Origin: an uncultured Erysipelotrichaceae bacterium
Lineage (GTDB): Bacteria; Bacillota_I; Bacilli_A; Erysipelotrichales; Erysipelotrichaceae
Length of the DNA stretch: 64,000 nt
Direction of reading: 5' to 3'
Assembly (NCBI GenBank): GCA_903789495.1
Contig: CAIFEQ010000001.1
Coordinates: 26,439 to 90,438 of the forward strand
Shown: in pieces, positions 9,933-18,346 of the stretch
Numbering within the stretch: the stretch's first letter is position 1
Layout of the letters: the number at the start of each line of letters is the position of its first letter
Translations under genes and position numbers: made by a program
The notes under the pieces: model-generated
Databases searched by the model: none
What the model was told of the DNA's origin: nothing
The model's input: the letters and a program-made list of their open reading frames with translations, nothing else

Positions 9933-10682
9933 TTACCCGTTCTGGCCGCTGCTTTCTTCCGGATAGACGTACTGCCCGTGCCGGCTGGTCTTGTCATCAT
10001 ACTGGATGGCAAACTGCGGACATTCATGCAGACAGCGCAGGCACATGATGCACTGATCATGCGTCCAGTCCGGCCGGCCGCCGCTTTCCATCTCCATGGC
10101 CTGGGCCGGGCAGAACTTCACGCACATGCCGCAGCCGTTGCAGGAGCTGCCGACATGCAGATGACTGGTGCGTCTGCCCTTCTCATACATGCCGTGGAAC
10201 GGCTTGGCGATCCACATCGGCAGACTGTCCTGGACAAAGCGTCCCTTGTCCCGGTTCTGCACATGCGAGATCACGGTACGGATCTGATTCTCGGATTCCT
10301 TCAGTGTCTGCCGGATCTTCTCCTGATCCGTCACATCAAAGTAATACGTGCAGGTATCCGGCATTTTCACCGAATAGGCCGCATCAAACTCCCGGCCCAG
10401 GGCTTTGGCCGCAAACCTGTCCACCCCGCCGGTCTTCATGCCATAGGTGGCAAGGAAGAACAGATAATCCGCCTTAAAGGAACTGTTCTTCAGAAAAGAC
10501 TCCACATTGGCCGGCAGACCGCCATAGTAGGTCGGTGTGACAATGCCGATCACCTCATCCTCAAAGCTGTTCTGCCCGTTCCGTACGGCATCTTCAATGG
10601 ACAGCAGAGACTGTGACACGGCCGCCGCAGCCGTCTTCGCCACATGTTTGGAATTGCCTGTTGCACTGAAATACAGAATCAT
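9933..10682 (-). CDS. EFR1-type flavodoxin / 4Fe-4S ferredoxin fusion
   Basis: MILYFSATGNSKHVA flavodoxin start; CNGCGMCVKFCP and CIMCLRCLHECP clusters. Confidence 0.85.
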   Translation of the reverse strand: MILYFSATGNSKHVAKTAAAAVSQSLLSIEDAVRNGQNSFEDEVIGIVTPTYYGGLPANVESFLKNSSFKADYLFFLATYGMKTGGVDRFAAKALGREFDAAYSVKMPDTCTYYFDVTDQEKIRQTLKESENQIRTVISHVQNRDKGRFVQDSLPMWIAKPFHGMYEKGRRTSHLHVGSSCNGCGMCVKFCPAQAMEMESGGRPDWTHDQCIMCLRCLHECPQFAIQYDDKTSRHGQYVYPEESSGQNG

Positions 10683-10757
10683 AACTTCTCTGCCTCCCTG
10701 TTTGTCTTCTCTATATTATATCGGTTTCGGCAGAAAAAAACGGCCGCCGGCCGTTCT

Positions 10758-10940
10758 TCAGTGTCTGCTTTGCGCGATTCTTTTCTCCAGGTTTGTTTCT
10801 CTGACCAGTTCCACCAGCCAGATGATGACCGTCAGGGCGGTAAATGCCAGTGCTGCATAGCGGCCGGAATCCGGGAGAATTGAAGTGAAGACTTTCCAGA
10901 TAGCGACGTTCATGCCTGCCAGAATCAGTAGTTCGAGCAT
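10758..10940 (-). CDS. Small two-TM membrane protein
   Basis: 60 aa, two hydrophobic segments. Confidence 0.5.
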   Translation of the reverse strand: MLELLILAGMNVAIWKVFTSILPDSGRYAALAFTALTVIIWLVELVRETNLEKRIAQSRH

Positions 10941-11103
10941 TTTCTGTTCAGCACCTCCTCTTTACTGCATTGCCGATTATAATGGCTGAAAGGCAGATTG
11001 AAAAGAGTTAAATGACTTTCTTAAAGTTCTTTCACAGAATTTTCATCAGAGCGGCCAGGCAGGTGATTTGGCATCCGGGTGCAGAACGGGATATGATGAG
11101 ACA

Positions 11104-11979
11104 ATGAAGCGTTATGACTGGAAGCGGACATTTGTGGGCGCCTGGCTGAAGTTCTGGCATCTGGACATGTTCACTTACGCGGCAAATGTCACCTACTATA
11201 TCCTGCTGGCCTGCATGCCGCTGTTCATGTCGATCATCGCCATCTGCAACCTGCTGCCGGATTTTTCCGTGGATGTGGTGGTGCAGACGATCAATGCGCT
11301 GGTACCGGACATTTCCGCCATTCACAGCCTGGTCTACGATGTGGTGGAGAATCTGAATGCCCAGTCCAATGCCTGGCTGGCTTCCCTGGCTGCCCTGACC
11401 GCGGTCTGGTCGGCCAGCTATGGGATTTCCGCCATGCAGAAAGGACTGAAGAAGATCAGCGGGGAGTCCTATTCCTTTTTCCGGGACAAGCCTTCCGCAC
11501 TGCTGTACACCATCTTCTTCCAGCTCCTTCTGGCACTGTTTCTGATCTTCAATCTGCTGAGCAGTTCCCTGGTGAAGATTCTGGATCAGCAGGGCATCCA
11601 CCCCTATCTGCACCGGCTGCTGGAACGGTTCATGACCATCGCCAGTGCCAGCGGCCTGGTCACCATGATCCTGACCTTCGTCATGATGCTGCTGATGTAT
11701 ACCTTCCTGCCCCGGGATCACCGGAAATGGAAACACCAGGCCGCCGGGGCTGTCCTGGTCACTCTGCTCTGGATCATCTTCTCCCGCCTCTTCACGTTCT
11801 TCATGACCCGGCTGTGGGTCTCGTCGTTCATCTATGGTTCGCTGACCGCCATCTTCCTGCTCAACCTCTGGCTCTGGTTCATCATGTGCTTCTTCTTCTA
11901 CGGAGCCTGCCTGAACCAGTCGCTCTTTGAGCAGCGCCAGGAGCAGAAGAAAAAGAACGCGCAGAACAGCGCATCGTAA
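11104..11979 (+). CDS. YihY/BrkB family membrane protein
   Basis: FTYAANVTYYILLACMPLFMSIIAI; SASYGISAMQKGL; FIYGSLTAIFLLNLWLWF. Confidence 0.85.
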   Translation: MKRYDWKRTFVGAWLKFWHLDMFTYAANVTYYILLACMPLFMSIIAICNLLPDFSVDVVVQTINALVPDISAIHSLVYDVVENLNAQSNAWLASLAALTAVWSASYGISAMQKGLKKISGESYSFFRDKPSALLYTIFFQLLLALFLIFNLLSSSLVKILDQQGIHPYLHRLLERFMTIASASGLVTMILTFVMMLLMYTFLPRDHRKWKHQAAGAVLVTLLWIIFSRLFTFFMTRLWVSSFIYGSLTAIFLLNLWLWFIMCFFFYGACLNQSLFEQRQEQKKKNAQNSAS

Positions 11980-12052
11980 CGTAATGTTTTCTGGTCCTTT
12001 GCAGAAGCAAACAGGTATAATGGATGCATGCTTTGCAGGGGGATGAAGAAAC

Positions 12053-13582
12053 ATGAGTGATGCACAGGTCGGGATTCTGCTGACCATGATTGTCTATCTG
12101 CTCGGGATGCTGATGATCGGATTCATCGTATCCCGGCAGAATGCCACGGTCAGTGATTTTTATCTGGGCGGCCGCCGGCTGGGCCCGTTTGTCACGGCCA
12201 TGAGTGCCGAGGCCAGCGACATGAGCAGCTATCTGCTCATGGGTCTGCCCGGTCTGGCGTACCTGAGCGGTGTGGCGGATGTGGGCTGGACGGCGATCGG
12301 TCTGGCCATCGGTACCTATCTCAACTGGCTGATCGTAGCCAGAAAGATCCGCCGCTATACCGCCCGGACCGGTTCCATCACCATTCCGGATTTCTTTTCC
12401 GACCGCTATGGAGATGAAAAGCGCATCCTGATGCTCATTGCGGCCCTGGAGATCATCATTTTCTTTGTGCCCTACACAGGCTCCGGTTTCGCCGCCTGCG
12501 GCAAACTGTTCTCCTCCCTGTTCGGCGTCGACTATCACATCGCCATGATCATCTCAGCTGCGGTCATCATTGCCTATACCACCATGGGCGGCTTCCTGGC
12601 CGCCAGCATCACCGACCTGATCCAGAGCATCGTCATGACCATTGCCCTGATTGCCATTCTGCTCTTCGGCGTCAGCACGGCCGGCGGGATGTCGGCGGTC
12701 CTGGAGAATGCGGCTTCCCTGCCCGGCTATCTGAGTTTCACCCAGACCTATCAGCCGGCGACAGGAACCGCGGCCCCCTACAGCACCCTGACCATCGTCT
12801 CGACCCTGGCCTGGGGCCTGGGCTACTTCGGCATGCCCCACATCCTGCTGCGTTTCATGGCGATTGAAGATGAAGAGAAACTGACTCTCAGCCGCCGGGT
12901 CGCCAGCATCTGGGTGGTGATCTCCATGGCCATTGCGGTCTTCATCGGCATCATGGGCCGGGCACTTTCCCTGGAGGGAATTCTGCCGACCTTAAGCGGC
13001 AGTGATTCGGAAACGATCATCGTCCTGATTGCCGACATGCTGTCGAAACACGGCACACTGGCCACGGTGCTGGCCGGCATCGTGCTCTCCGGCATCCTGG
13101 CCGCGACCATGTCCACGGCGGATTCCCAGCTGCTGGCCGCCAGTTCCTCCGTCTCGGAGAACATCGTGCATCAGTTCTTCCATGTCAGCCTGGATGAGAA
13201 GCAGCTCATGCGGGTCGCCCGCATGTCCCTGCTCATCATTGCCGTGATCGGCGTGGGCATTGCCTGGGATCCTGACAGTTCGGTTTTCAACATTGTTTCC
13301 TTTGCCTGGGCCGGCTTCGGAGCCACCTTCGGCCCGGTTGTCCTGCTGGCCCTGTTCTGGCGTCGTTCCAACCGTCAGGGGGCCCTGGCCGGGCTGCTGT
13401 CCGGCGGTGCCATGGTCTTCATCTGGAAGTTCCTGGTCCGGCCCCTGGGCGGGGTGTGGAATCTCTATGAACTCCTGCCGGCCTTCCTGATTGCGCTGTT
13501 ATGCAATGTGGCAGTATCCCTGCTGACTCCGGAACCGGATTCCTCCATAACGGCCGTCTTTGATGAAATGCATCAGCGCTGA
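12053..13582 (+). CDS. putP: Sodium/proline symporter (SSS family)
   Basis: DFYLGGRRLGPFVTAMSAEASDMSSYLLMGLPG; GILAATMSTADSQLLAASS. Confidence 0.92.
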   Translation: MSDAQVGILLTMIVYLLGMLMIGFIVSRQNATVSDFYLGGRRLGPFVTAMSAEASDMSSYLLMGLPGLAYLSGVADVGWTAIGLAIGTYLNWLIVARKIRRYTARTGSITIPDFFSDRYGDEKRILMLIAALEIIIFFVPYTGSGFAACGKLFSSLFGVDYHIAMIISAAVIIAYTTMGGFLAASITDLIQSIVMTIALIAILLFGVSTAGGMSAVLENAASLPGYLSFTQTYQPATGTAAPYSTLTIVSTLAWGLGYFGMPHILLRFMAIEDEEKLTLSRRVASIWVVISMAIAVFIGIMGRALSLEGILPTLSGSDSETIIVLIADMLSKHGTLATVLAGIVLSGILAATMSTADSQLLAASSSVSENIVHQFFHVSLDEKQLMRVARMSLLIIAVIGVGIAWDPDSSVFNIVSFAWAGFGATFGPVVLLALFWRRSNRQGALAGLLSGGAMVFIWKFLVRPLGGVWNLYELLPAFLIALLCNVAVSLLTPEPDSSITAVFDEMHQR

Positions 13583-13586
13583 AAAA

Positions 13587-13626
13587 AAATGCTGTCTCTG
13601 CAGGTCAGAGCACAGCATTTCTTTTT
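13587..13626. terminator. Intrinsic terminator
   Basis: ATGCTGT...ACAGCAT hairpin followed by T-run between convergent genes. Confidence 0.7.
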
Positions 13627-13629
13627 ATC

Positions 13630-14253
13630 TCAGCGGATGAAGTTGGTCGCGATGAAGGGTTCGCGGGCAGGCGGCTGAACGCCGTTCTGACGGCCGCATG
13701 CAATGCACTGCAGCAGCCAGGCCATGTTTTCCCCCAGGGTCCGCATGGTCTGCAGTCCTTCCGCATCCTGCCGGGCTTCTTCCGGCGTATTGCCGTGAAT
13801 CTGGTTCCAGTACTGGGAGGTCACCACCGGCATGTTGCTCATCTGGAAGTACATGAGCAGCCGCTGATAGGCTGCGGTTGCCCCGCCCCGGCGGCAGGTG
13901 ACTACACAGCTGGCCGGCTTGTCTGCCCAGCAGCCATGACTGCTGTAGAACAGCCGGTCCAGGAAGGCCGTGATCTGCGCGCATGGTCCGCCATAGTAGA
14001 CCGGCGCCCCGACGATCAGTCCGTCGAATTCTCCGGCCCTGGCATTGACCTCGTTGACCTTGTCGTCAAAGACACATCTGCCGCTCTGGAAGCACCTGCC
14101 GCAGGCAATGCAGCCCGGGATGGCCTGATTGCCCAGCCACAGCAGCTCGGTTTCAATCCCCCGCTTCTGCAGGGTCTTGATCACCTCCTGCAGAGCGACA
14201 TCCGTGCAGCCATGCTCATGCGGGCTGCCATTGATCAGAAGAACTTTTGCCAT
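13630..14253 (-). CDS. Flavodoxin family / NAD(P)H-dependent FMN reductase-like
   Basis: KVLLINGSPHEHGCTDVALQEV; ACGRCFQSGRCVFDD; GLIVGAPVYYGG. Confidence 0.88.
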   Translation of the reverse strand: MAKVLLINGSPHEHGCTDVALQEVIKTLQKRGIETELLWLGNQAIPGCIACGRCFQSGRCVFDDKVNEVNARAGEFDGLIVGAPVYYGGPCAQITAFLDRLFYSSHGCWADKPASCVVTCRRGGATAAYQRLLMYFQMSNMPVVTSQYWNQIHGNTPEEARQDAEGLQTMRTLGENMAWLLQCIACGRQNGVQPPAREPFIATNFIR

Positions 14254-14326
14254 ATTCTCATCCTCCTTTACACCTTGAAATCTTCTCGACTTTTCCCTGT
14301 CGCTATGTTATATTGATTAGGCACTT

Positions 14327-14402
14327 GAGTGATTAGCTCAGTTGGGAGAGCACTTCCTTGACGTGGAAGGGGTCAGGGGTTCGAGTCCCTTATCACTCAC
14401 CA
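14327..14402 (+). tRNA. tRNA-Val(GAC)
   Basis: GAGTGATTAGCTCAGTTGGGAGAGCACTTCCTTGACGTGGAAGGGGTCAGGGGTTCGAGTCCCTTATCACTCACCA. Confidence 0.95.
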
Positions 14403-14412
14403 TGATGTTTCA

Positions 14413-14440
14413 GGAAACCGCTCTGCAGAGCGGTTTTTTC
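14413..14440 (+). terminator. Intrinsic terminator after tRNA-Val
   Basis: AACCGCTCTGCAGAGCGGTTTTTTC. Confidence 0.8.
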
Positions 14441-14656
14441 AATAAGTGGGACAAAACCGGGACACAATTTGTTCTCCCTTCTCATTCTTTTACCATGAAA
14501 TCGATATGGCTCGAAAGATTATTTTCAGCCGGTACATCCCATTTTTCTGTTTCTGAAGCACACAAAAGACATCTGAGGACCGGAAACTGAACCAGTCCTG
14601 CTGCATAATGAAAAGCCGTGAACGTCCACGGTTTTTCATTCCGGACTGCAGAAGAT

Positions 14657-15091
14657 TCAGATTTCCTGACCCGGCAGGCTGCAGCTGCCAGCCAGCAGGT
14701 CAGCCATGGTCACACTGGAAAAATAATTTACCAGCATCTCATGAACATGATGCCAGAGACCGACTTCGACGCAGTTTTTATAATGTGGACAGTAAGCAGC
14801 CGGATCACCGCTTTTCAGACATGATACCAGCATCAGATTATCCGTCAGGTTCAGGATATCGATGACTCTGATCTGTTCTGCTGGAAGGGTGCATTTGTAG
14901 CCCCCGTCCTTGCCGCGTTCACTCTTCAGGACTCCGCCTTTGACCAGTGGCGTGACCAGCTGCTCCAGATACTTTCTGGACAGATTCTGCCGGTCAGCAG
15001 AGGAGCTGATGGAAACGTACCCTTCTTCCTGGTGCTGCAGAATATCAGCAACCAGACGGATCGAGTACCGTCCACGCGTTGAAATTTTCAT
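14657..15091 (-). CDS. Rrf2 family transcriptional regulator
   Basis: MKISTRGRYSIRLVADI; SRKYLEQLVTPLVKGGVLKSERGKDGGY; three cysteines CLKSGDPAAYCPHYKNC. Confidence 0.9.
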   Translation of the reverse strand: MKISTRGRYSIRLVADILQHQEEGYVSISSSADRQNLSRKYLEQLVTPLVKGGVLKSERGKDGGYKCTLPAEQIRVIDILNLTDNLMLVSCLKSGDPAAYCPHYKNCVEVGLWHHVHEMLVNYFSSVTMADLLAGSCSLPGQEI

Positions 15092-15226
15092 AAAATAACC
15101 CCCAGCGACTTAATCATAAATCAGAAACAAAGGCTTGAATATGATTTTTTTAACACATCTGTTACCTTTGAATTCTGATCTTTTCAATAGAGTTTTTCAG
15201 AAAAACCGGCCGCAGCCGGTTTGGTT

Positions 15227-16492
15227 TCAGTTGGTCTGTTCTGCTTCCGCGAGATGGGCAGGCGGCAGGTTCTTCCGCTCTTCCATCAGCTTCTGCTTGT
15301 CACTGCGGATCTGTTCCTGCAGCTGCGGATCGGCATAGATGTCCAGGGCCAGGAAGACCTGTGCCAGGATGGCCTGGTGCAGTCGGGTAAAGTGATTGAT
15401 CTCCCCGAGGCAGTATGGCAGGAACGCTTCCTCATGGCACTCATAGCCGTCATCATTGTTGGCCGCAAAGGAGCAGTAGGCCGTCGGGCAGACCTTCGAG
15501 ACATTGCCCACGTCGCTGGATCCGCTGGGTTCTTCCGTTTCGGCATGCACGTTCTGCTCGCCGATGGCTTCCAGTGCCTGCACGAAATGCTGCACCAGCG
15601 TGGGGTTGGGCTTGTAGTCATCATAGGAATTCTCAAAGTAACGCAGATCGACCGTGGCACCGGCCATCAGGGCACCGCCCCTGGCACAGTTGATGACCTT
15701 TTCCGTCAGGGTATTCAGATATTTGCGGTCCGCCGCCCGGATATACCACTTCGACTGGGCCAGGGCGGGAACGACATTGGGTGCCAGTCCGCCGTTGGAG
15801 ATGATGCCATGCATGCGGACATCCGGCGTGACATGCTGACGGAGCGCGTTGACCCCGTTGAACATCAGATAGCAGGCATCCAGGGCATTGATCCCCTTCT
15901 CCGGATGACCGGCCGCGTGGCTCGACAGGCCGTGATAGGTGAACTCGACCGAGTCAATGGCCAGGAAGCCCTGTCCCAGCCGGGTATCATGCCCGCCGGC
16001 AATATGGATCTGCATGGCCGCATCGATGTCATCGAAGCAGCCGGCATTGACCATGTCCACCTTGCCGCCGCGGGTTTCTTCCGCCGGGCAGCCCATGTAG
16101 ATGATGGTACCGGCAAAGCCGTACTCATCCTTGAGCTTTTTCAGCACCGCACAGGCGCCCAGGCAGTTGGCGGCGATGAAATTATGACCGCAGGCATGCC
16201 CGTTCTGATCGTGGCCGGGGCCATAGCCGGGCAGGGCATCATACTCGGCCAGGAAGGCCACTCTGGGAAAACCGCTGCCGTATTCGGCCTGAAAGGCGGT
16301 ATCCAGGCCGGCCAGCGGGGCCTTTACCGTAAAGCCAAGGGCTTCCAGCTGCTGCTTCAGATAAGCTGCCGACTGGTATTCCTGCATGCCGAGTTCATGA
16401 TAGTTGAAAATGGTACAGGCCGCCTCTTCAAACAGGGCTCCATCCGCCTGTTCCAGCTGGCGGGCTGACTGCTTCATGCTTTCAATGTTCAT
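15227..16492 (-). CDS. M20 family amidohydrolase (AbgB-like)
   Basis: AFLAEYDALPGYGPGHDQNGHACGHNFIAANCLGA; GSSDVGNVS. Confidence 0.88.
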   Translation of the reverse strand: MNIESMKQSARQLEQADGALFEEAACTIFNYHELGMQEYQSAAYLKQQLEALGFTVKAPLAGLDTAFQAEYGSGFPRVAFLAEYDALPGYGPGHDQNGHACGHNFIAANCLGACAVLKKLKDEYGFAGTIIYMGCPAEETRGGKVDMVNAGCFDDIDAAMQIHIAGGHDTRLGQGFLAIDSVEFTYHGLSSHAAGHPEKGINALDACYLMFNGVNALRQHVTPDVRMHGIISNGGLAPNVVPALAQSKWYIRAADRKYLNTLTEKVINCARGGALMAGATVDLRYFENSYDDYKPNPTLVQHFVQALEAIGEQNVHAETEEPSGSSDVGNVSKVCPTAYCSFAANNDDGYECHEEAFLPYCLGEINHFTRLHQAILAQVFLALDIYADPQLQEQIRSDKQKLMEERKNLPPAHLAEAEQTN

Positions 16493-16513
16493 CTTACTGT
16501 TCCTTTCTGAAAA

Positions 16514-16542
16514 AGAAGGCAGCATTTCCTGCCTTCTGACTG
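16514..16542 (-). terminator. Intrinsic terminator between YfcC-like and M20 genes
   Basis: minus strand GAAGGCAGGAAATGCTGCCTTCTTTTTC. Confidence 0.65.
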
Positions 16543-16543
16543 C

Positions 16544-17971
16544 TTACAGACCGATGCCGATGGCCACGCTGATCATGACCAGCTGCAGGACGAAATAGAC
16601 GGCAAACAGCTTGGCAATGTACGGATACCACTTGTCGACCGGTACGCCGGAGATGCCGCAGATGGTGAAGACACCGGTCGGAATGAACATGTTGGAGTAG
16701 CCGTCGCCGAAGGTCTCAGCCAGCACGGCAACCTGACGGGAGACACCCAGCAGATCGGACAGCGGAGCCATGATCGGCATGACCGCAGCAGCCTGCCCGG
16801 AACCGGACGGGATGAAGAAGTTCATGATGTTCTGAATGACGACCATGATGATGCCGGACGCGTACTTGCCGGCACCGCCCAGCCAGGAGGACAGGCCATA
16901 GAGAATCGTGTCAATGATCTGACCGGACTGCAGGGTGATCAGGATGCCTCTGGCAAGACCCACGATCATGGCGCCGAAGATCATCTCTCTGGCCCCGTCC
17001 ACGAAGGTCTCGGCGATCTGGTTGGCATTGAAGCCGCCGATAATGCCGACGACGACCATGGAGATCATGAACAGCACGGCCAGTTCATCAATGTACCAGC
17101 CCTTGACGATGACGCCCCAGACCATCAGGGCGAAGACGACTACGAAGGTAATGCCGCAGGCCACGTTCCGGCCCGTCATCCGGATGCTGGTGAGTTCATC
17201 TCTGCTCTTGCCCTCCCCCATATGCTGGAAGCGGGTGCCGTACAGCAGGGACTTGGTGGGATCCTTCTTGATCATGCTCGCATAGCGCAGGACATAGAAG
17301 ATGCCGACGCCTTCAAAGAGCACGAAGCAGAACAGCCGGAACCACAGCATCTCTCTGGTCATGGAAATGCCCGAGACCGCGTTGGCCACGCCGACCGTGA
17401 ACGGATTCAGGGTTGCCGAGGCAAAGCCGGTCTGGACCCCGATACTGACGATGGAGACGCCGACGATCGCGTCATAGCCCAGGGCCTGGGCAATGCCTAT
17501 GAAGATCGGGTACATGCCGTAGGTTTCTTCCGACATGCCCATGGTGGAACCCAGAATGCCGAAGACGATCATGATGATGGCGAAGATCCAGTTGGCGGAC
17601 AGCCTGCCCGTCTTGCGGATCAGCGCGCCCATCAGGGCATCGAAGGAGCCGTTCTTGATCATCATCGAGACAAAGCCATAGGCGAAGATGATGAAGAAGA
17701 TGATGTCGGCTGCCTGCACGAAGCCCTGTTCGATGCTGTAGAAGATCCCGACGATGCCGACCGGCGTAGACTCGACCTGATGGTAGGAGCCCGGTACGAC
17801 AGTGGTGTATCCGGCAGCGCTCGTGGTCCTGTCGAAGACACCGGCCGGAATGATCCAGGTCAGGACGGCACAGATTGCCACCATTGCAAAGATGATGACG
17901 TAGGTGTGCGGCATGCGGAAATGATGCTGCTGAGGCGTATTCTCTGTGTTCACTGCTGCTGATTCTGTCAT
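16544..17971 (-). CDS. YfcC family (basic amino acid antiporter-like) membrane transporter
   Basis: HTYVIIFAMVAICAVLTWIIPAGVFDR; FIPSGSGQAAAVMPIMAPLSDLLGVSRQ. Confidence 0.85.
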   Translation of the reverse strand: MTESAAVNTENTPQQHHFRMPHTYVIIFAMVAICAVLTWIIPAGVFDRTTSAAGYTTVVPGSYHQVESTPVGIVGIFYSIEQGFVQAADIIFFIIFAYGFVSMMIKNGSFDALMGALIRKTGRLSANWIFAIIMIVFGILGSTMGMSEETYGMYPIFIGIAQALGYDAIVGVSIVSIGVQTGFASATLNPFTVGVANAVSGISMTREMLWFRLFCFVLFEGVGIFYVLRYASMIKKDPTKSLLYGTRFQHMGEGKSRDELTSIRMTGRNVACGITFVVVFALMVWGVIVKGWYIDELAVLFMISMVVVGIIGGFNANQIAETFVDGAREMIFGAMIVGLARGILITLQSGQIIDTILYGLSSWLGGAGKYASGIIMVVIQNIMNFFIPSGSGQAAAVMPIMAPLSDLLGVSRQVAVLAETFGDGYSNMFIPTGVFTICGISGVPVDKWYPYIAKLFAVYFVLQLVMISVAIGIGL

Positions 17972-17997
17972 ACTGCTTTCCTCTCCCCGTTACCCAT

Positions 17998-18030
17998 AAC
18001 AAAAGTCGGTGCATGGGATATGCGCCGACC
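17998..18030 (-). terminator. Riboswitch expression-platform intrinsic terminator
   Basis: minus strand GTCGGCGCATATCCCATGCACCGACTTTTGTT. Confidence 0.8.
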
Positions 18031-18065
18031 TGAAATCAGTATGGCACACCTCCATAACAACTACC

Positions 18066-18245
18066 TTTGATAGCGCTCCGATGCCGAACGGTAACGTATT
18101 ACAGCATCGACAGTCCTGCACCTGTTGGATGCAGTCCCAACCGGAGATTCGGTCCTCCGATTTCGGCGTCGGCCCCTTTCGGACATGGTCATCGGCTTTC
18201 GGCCTCACATGCCGTACTCTTGGCAAACGCAACCTCTACCCCAAG
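18066..18245 (-). ncRNA. Lysine riboswitch (L-box)
   Basis: minus strand GGGGTAGAGGTTGCGTTTGCCAAGAGTA...GAAAGGGGCCGACGCCGAA...GGTTGGGACTGCATCCAACAGGTGCAGGACTGTC...CTATC, matching conserved L-box core. Confidence 0.88.
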
Positions 18246-18299
18246 ATTTTTGTTTGAGGTATGCAAATAAAATAACAGCAACCCGTCGGGCTGTCAAGA

Positions 18300-18345
18300 A
18301 GCAGTCAGAAAAAGACAGACTGCCTGATGCGGCAGTCTGACTGCG
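18300..18345 (-). terminator. Intrinsic terminator after PBP gene
   Basis: minus strand CAGACTGCCGCATCAGGCAGTCTGTCTTTTTC. Confidence 0.75.
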
Positions 18346-18346
18346 T

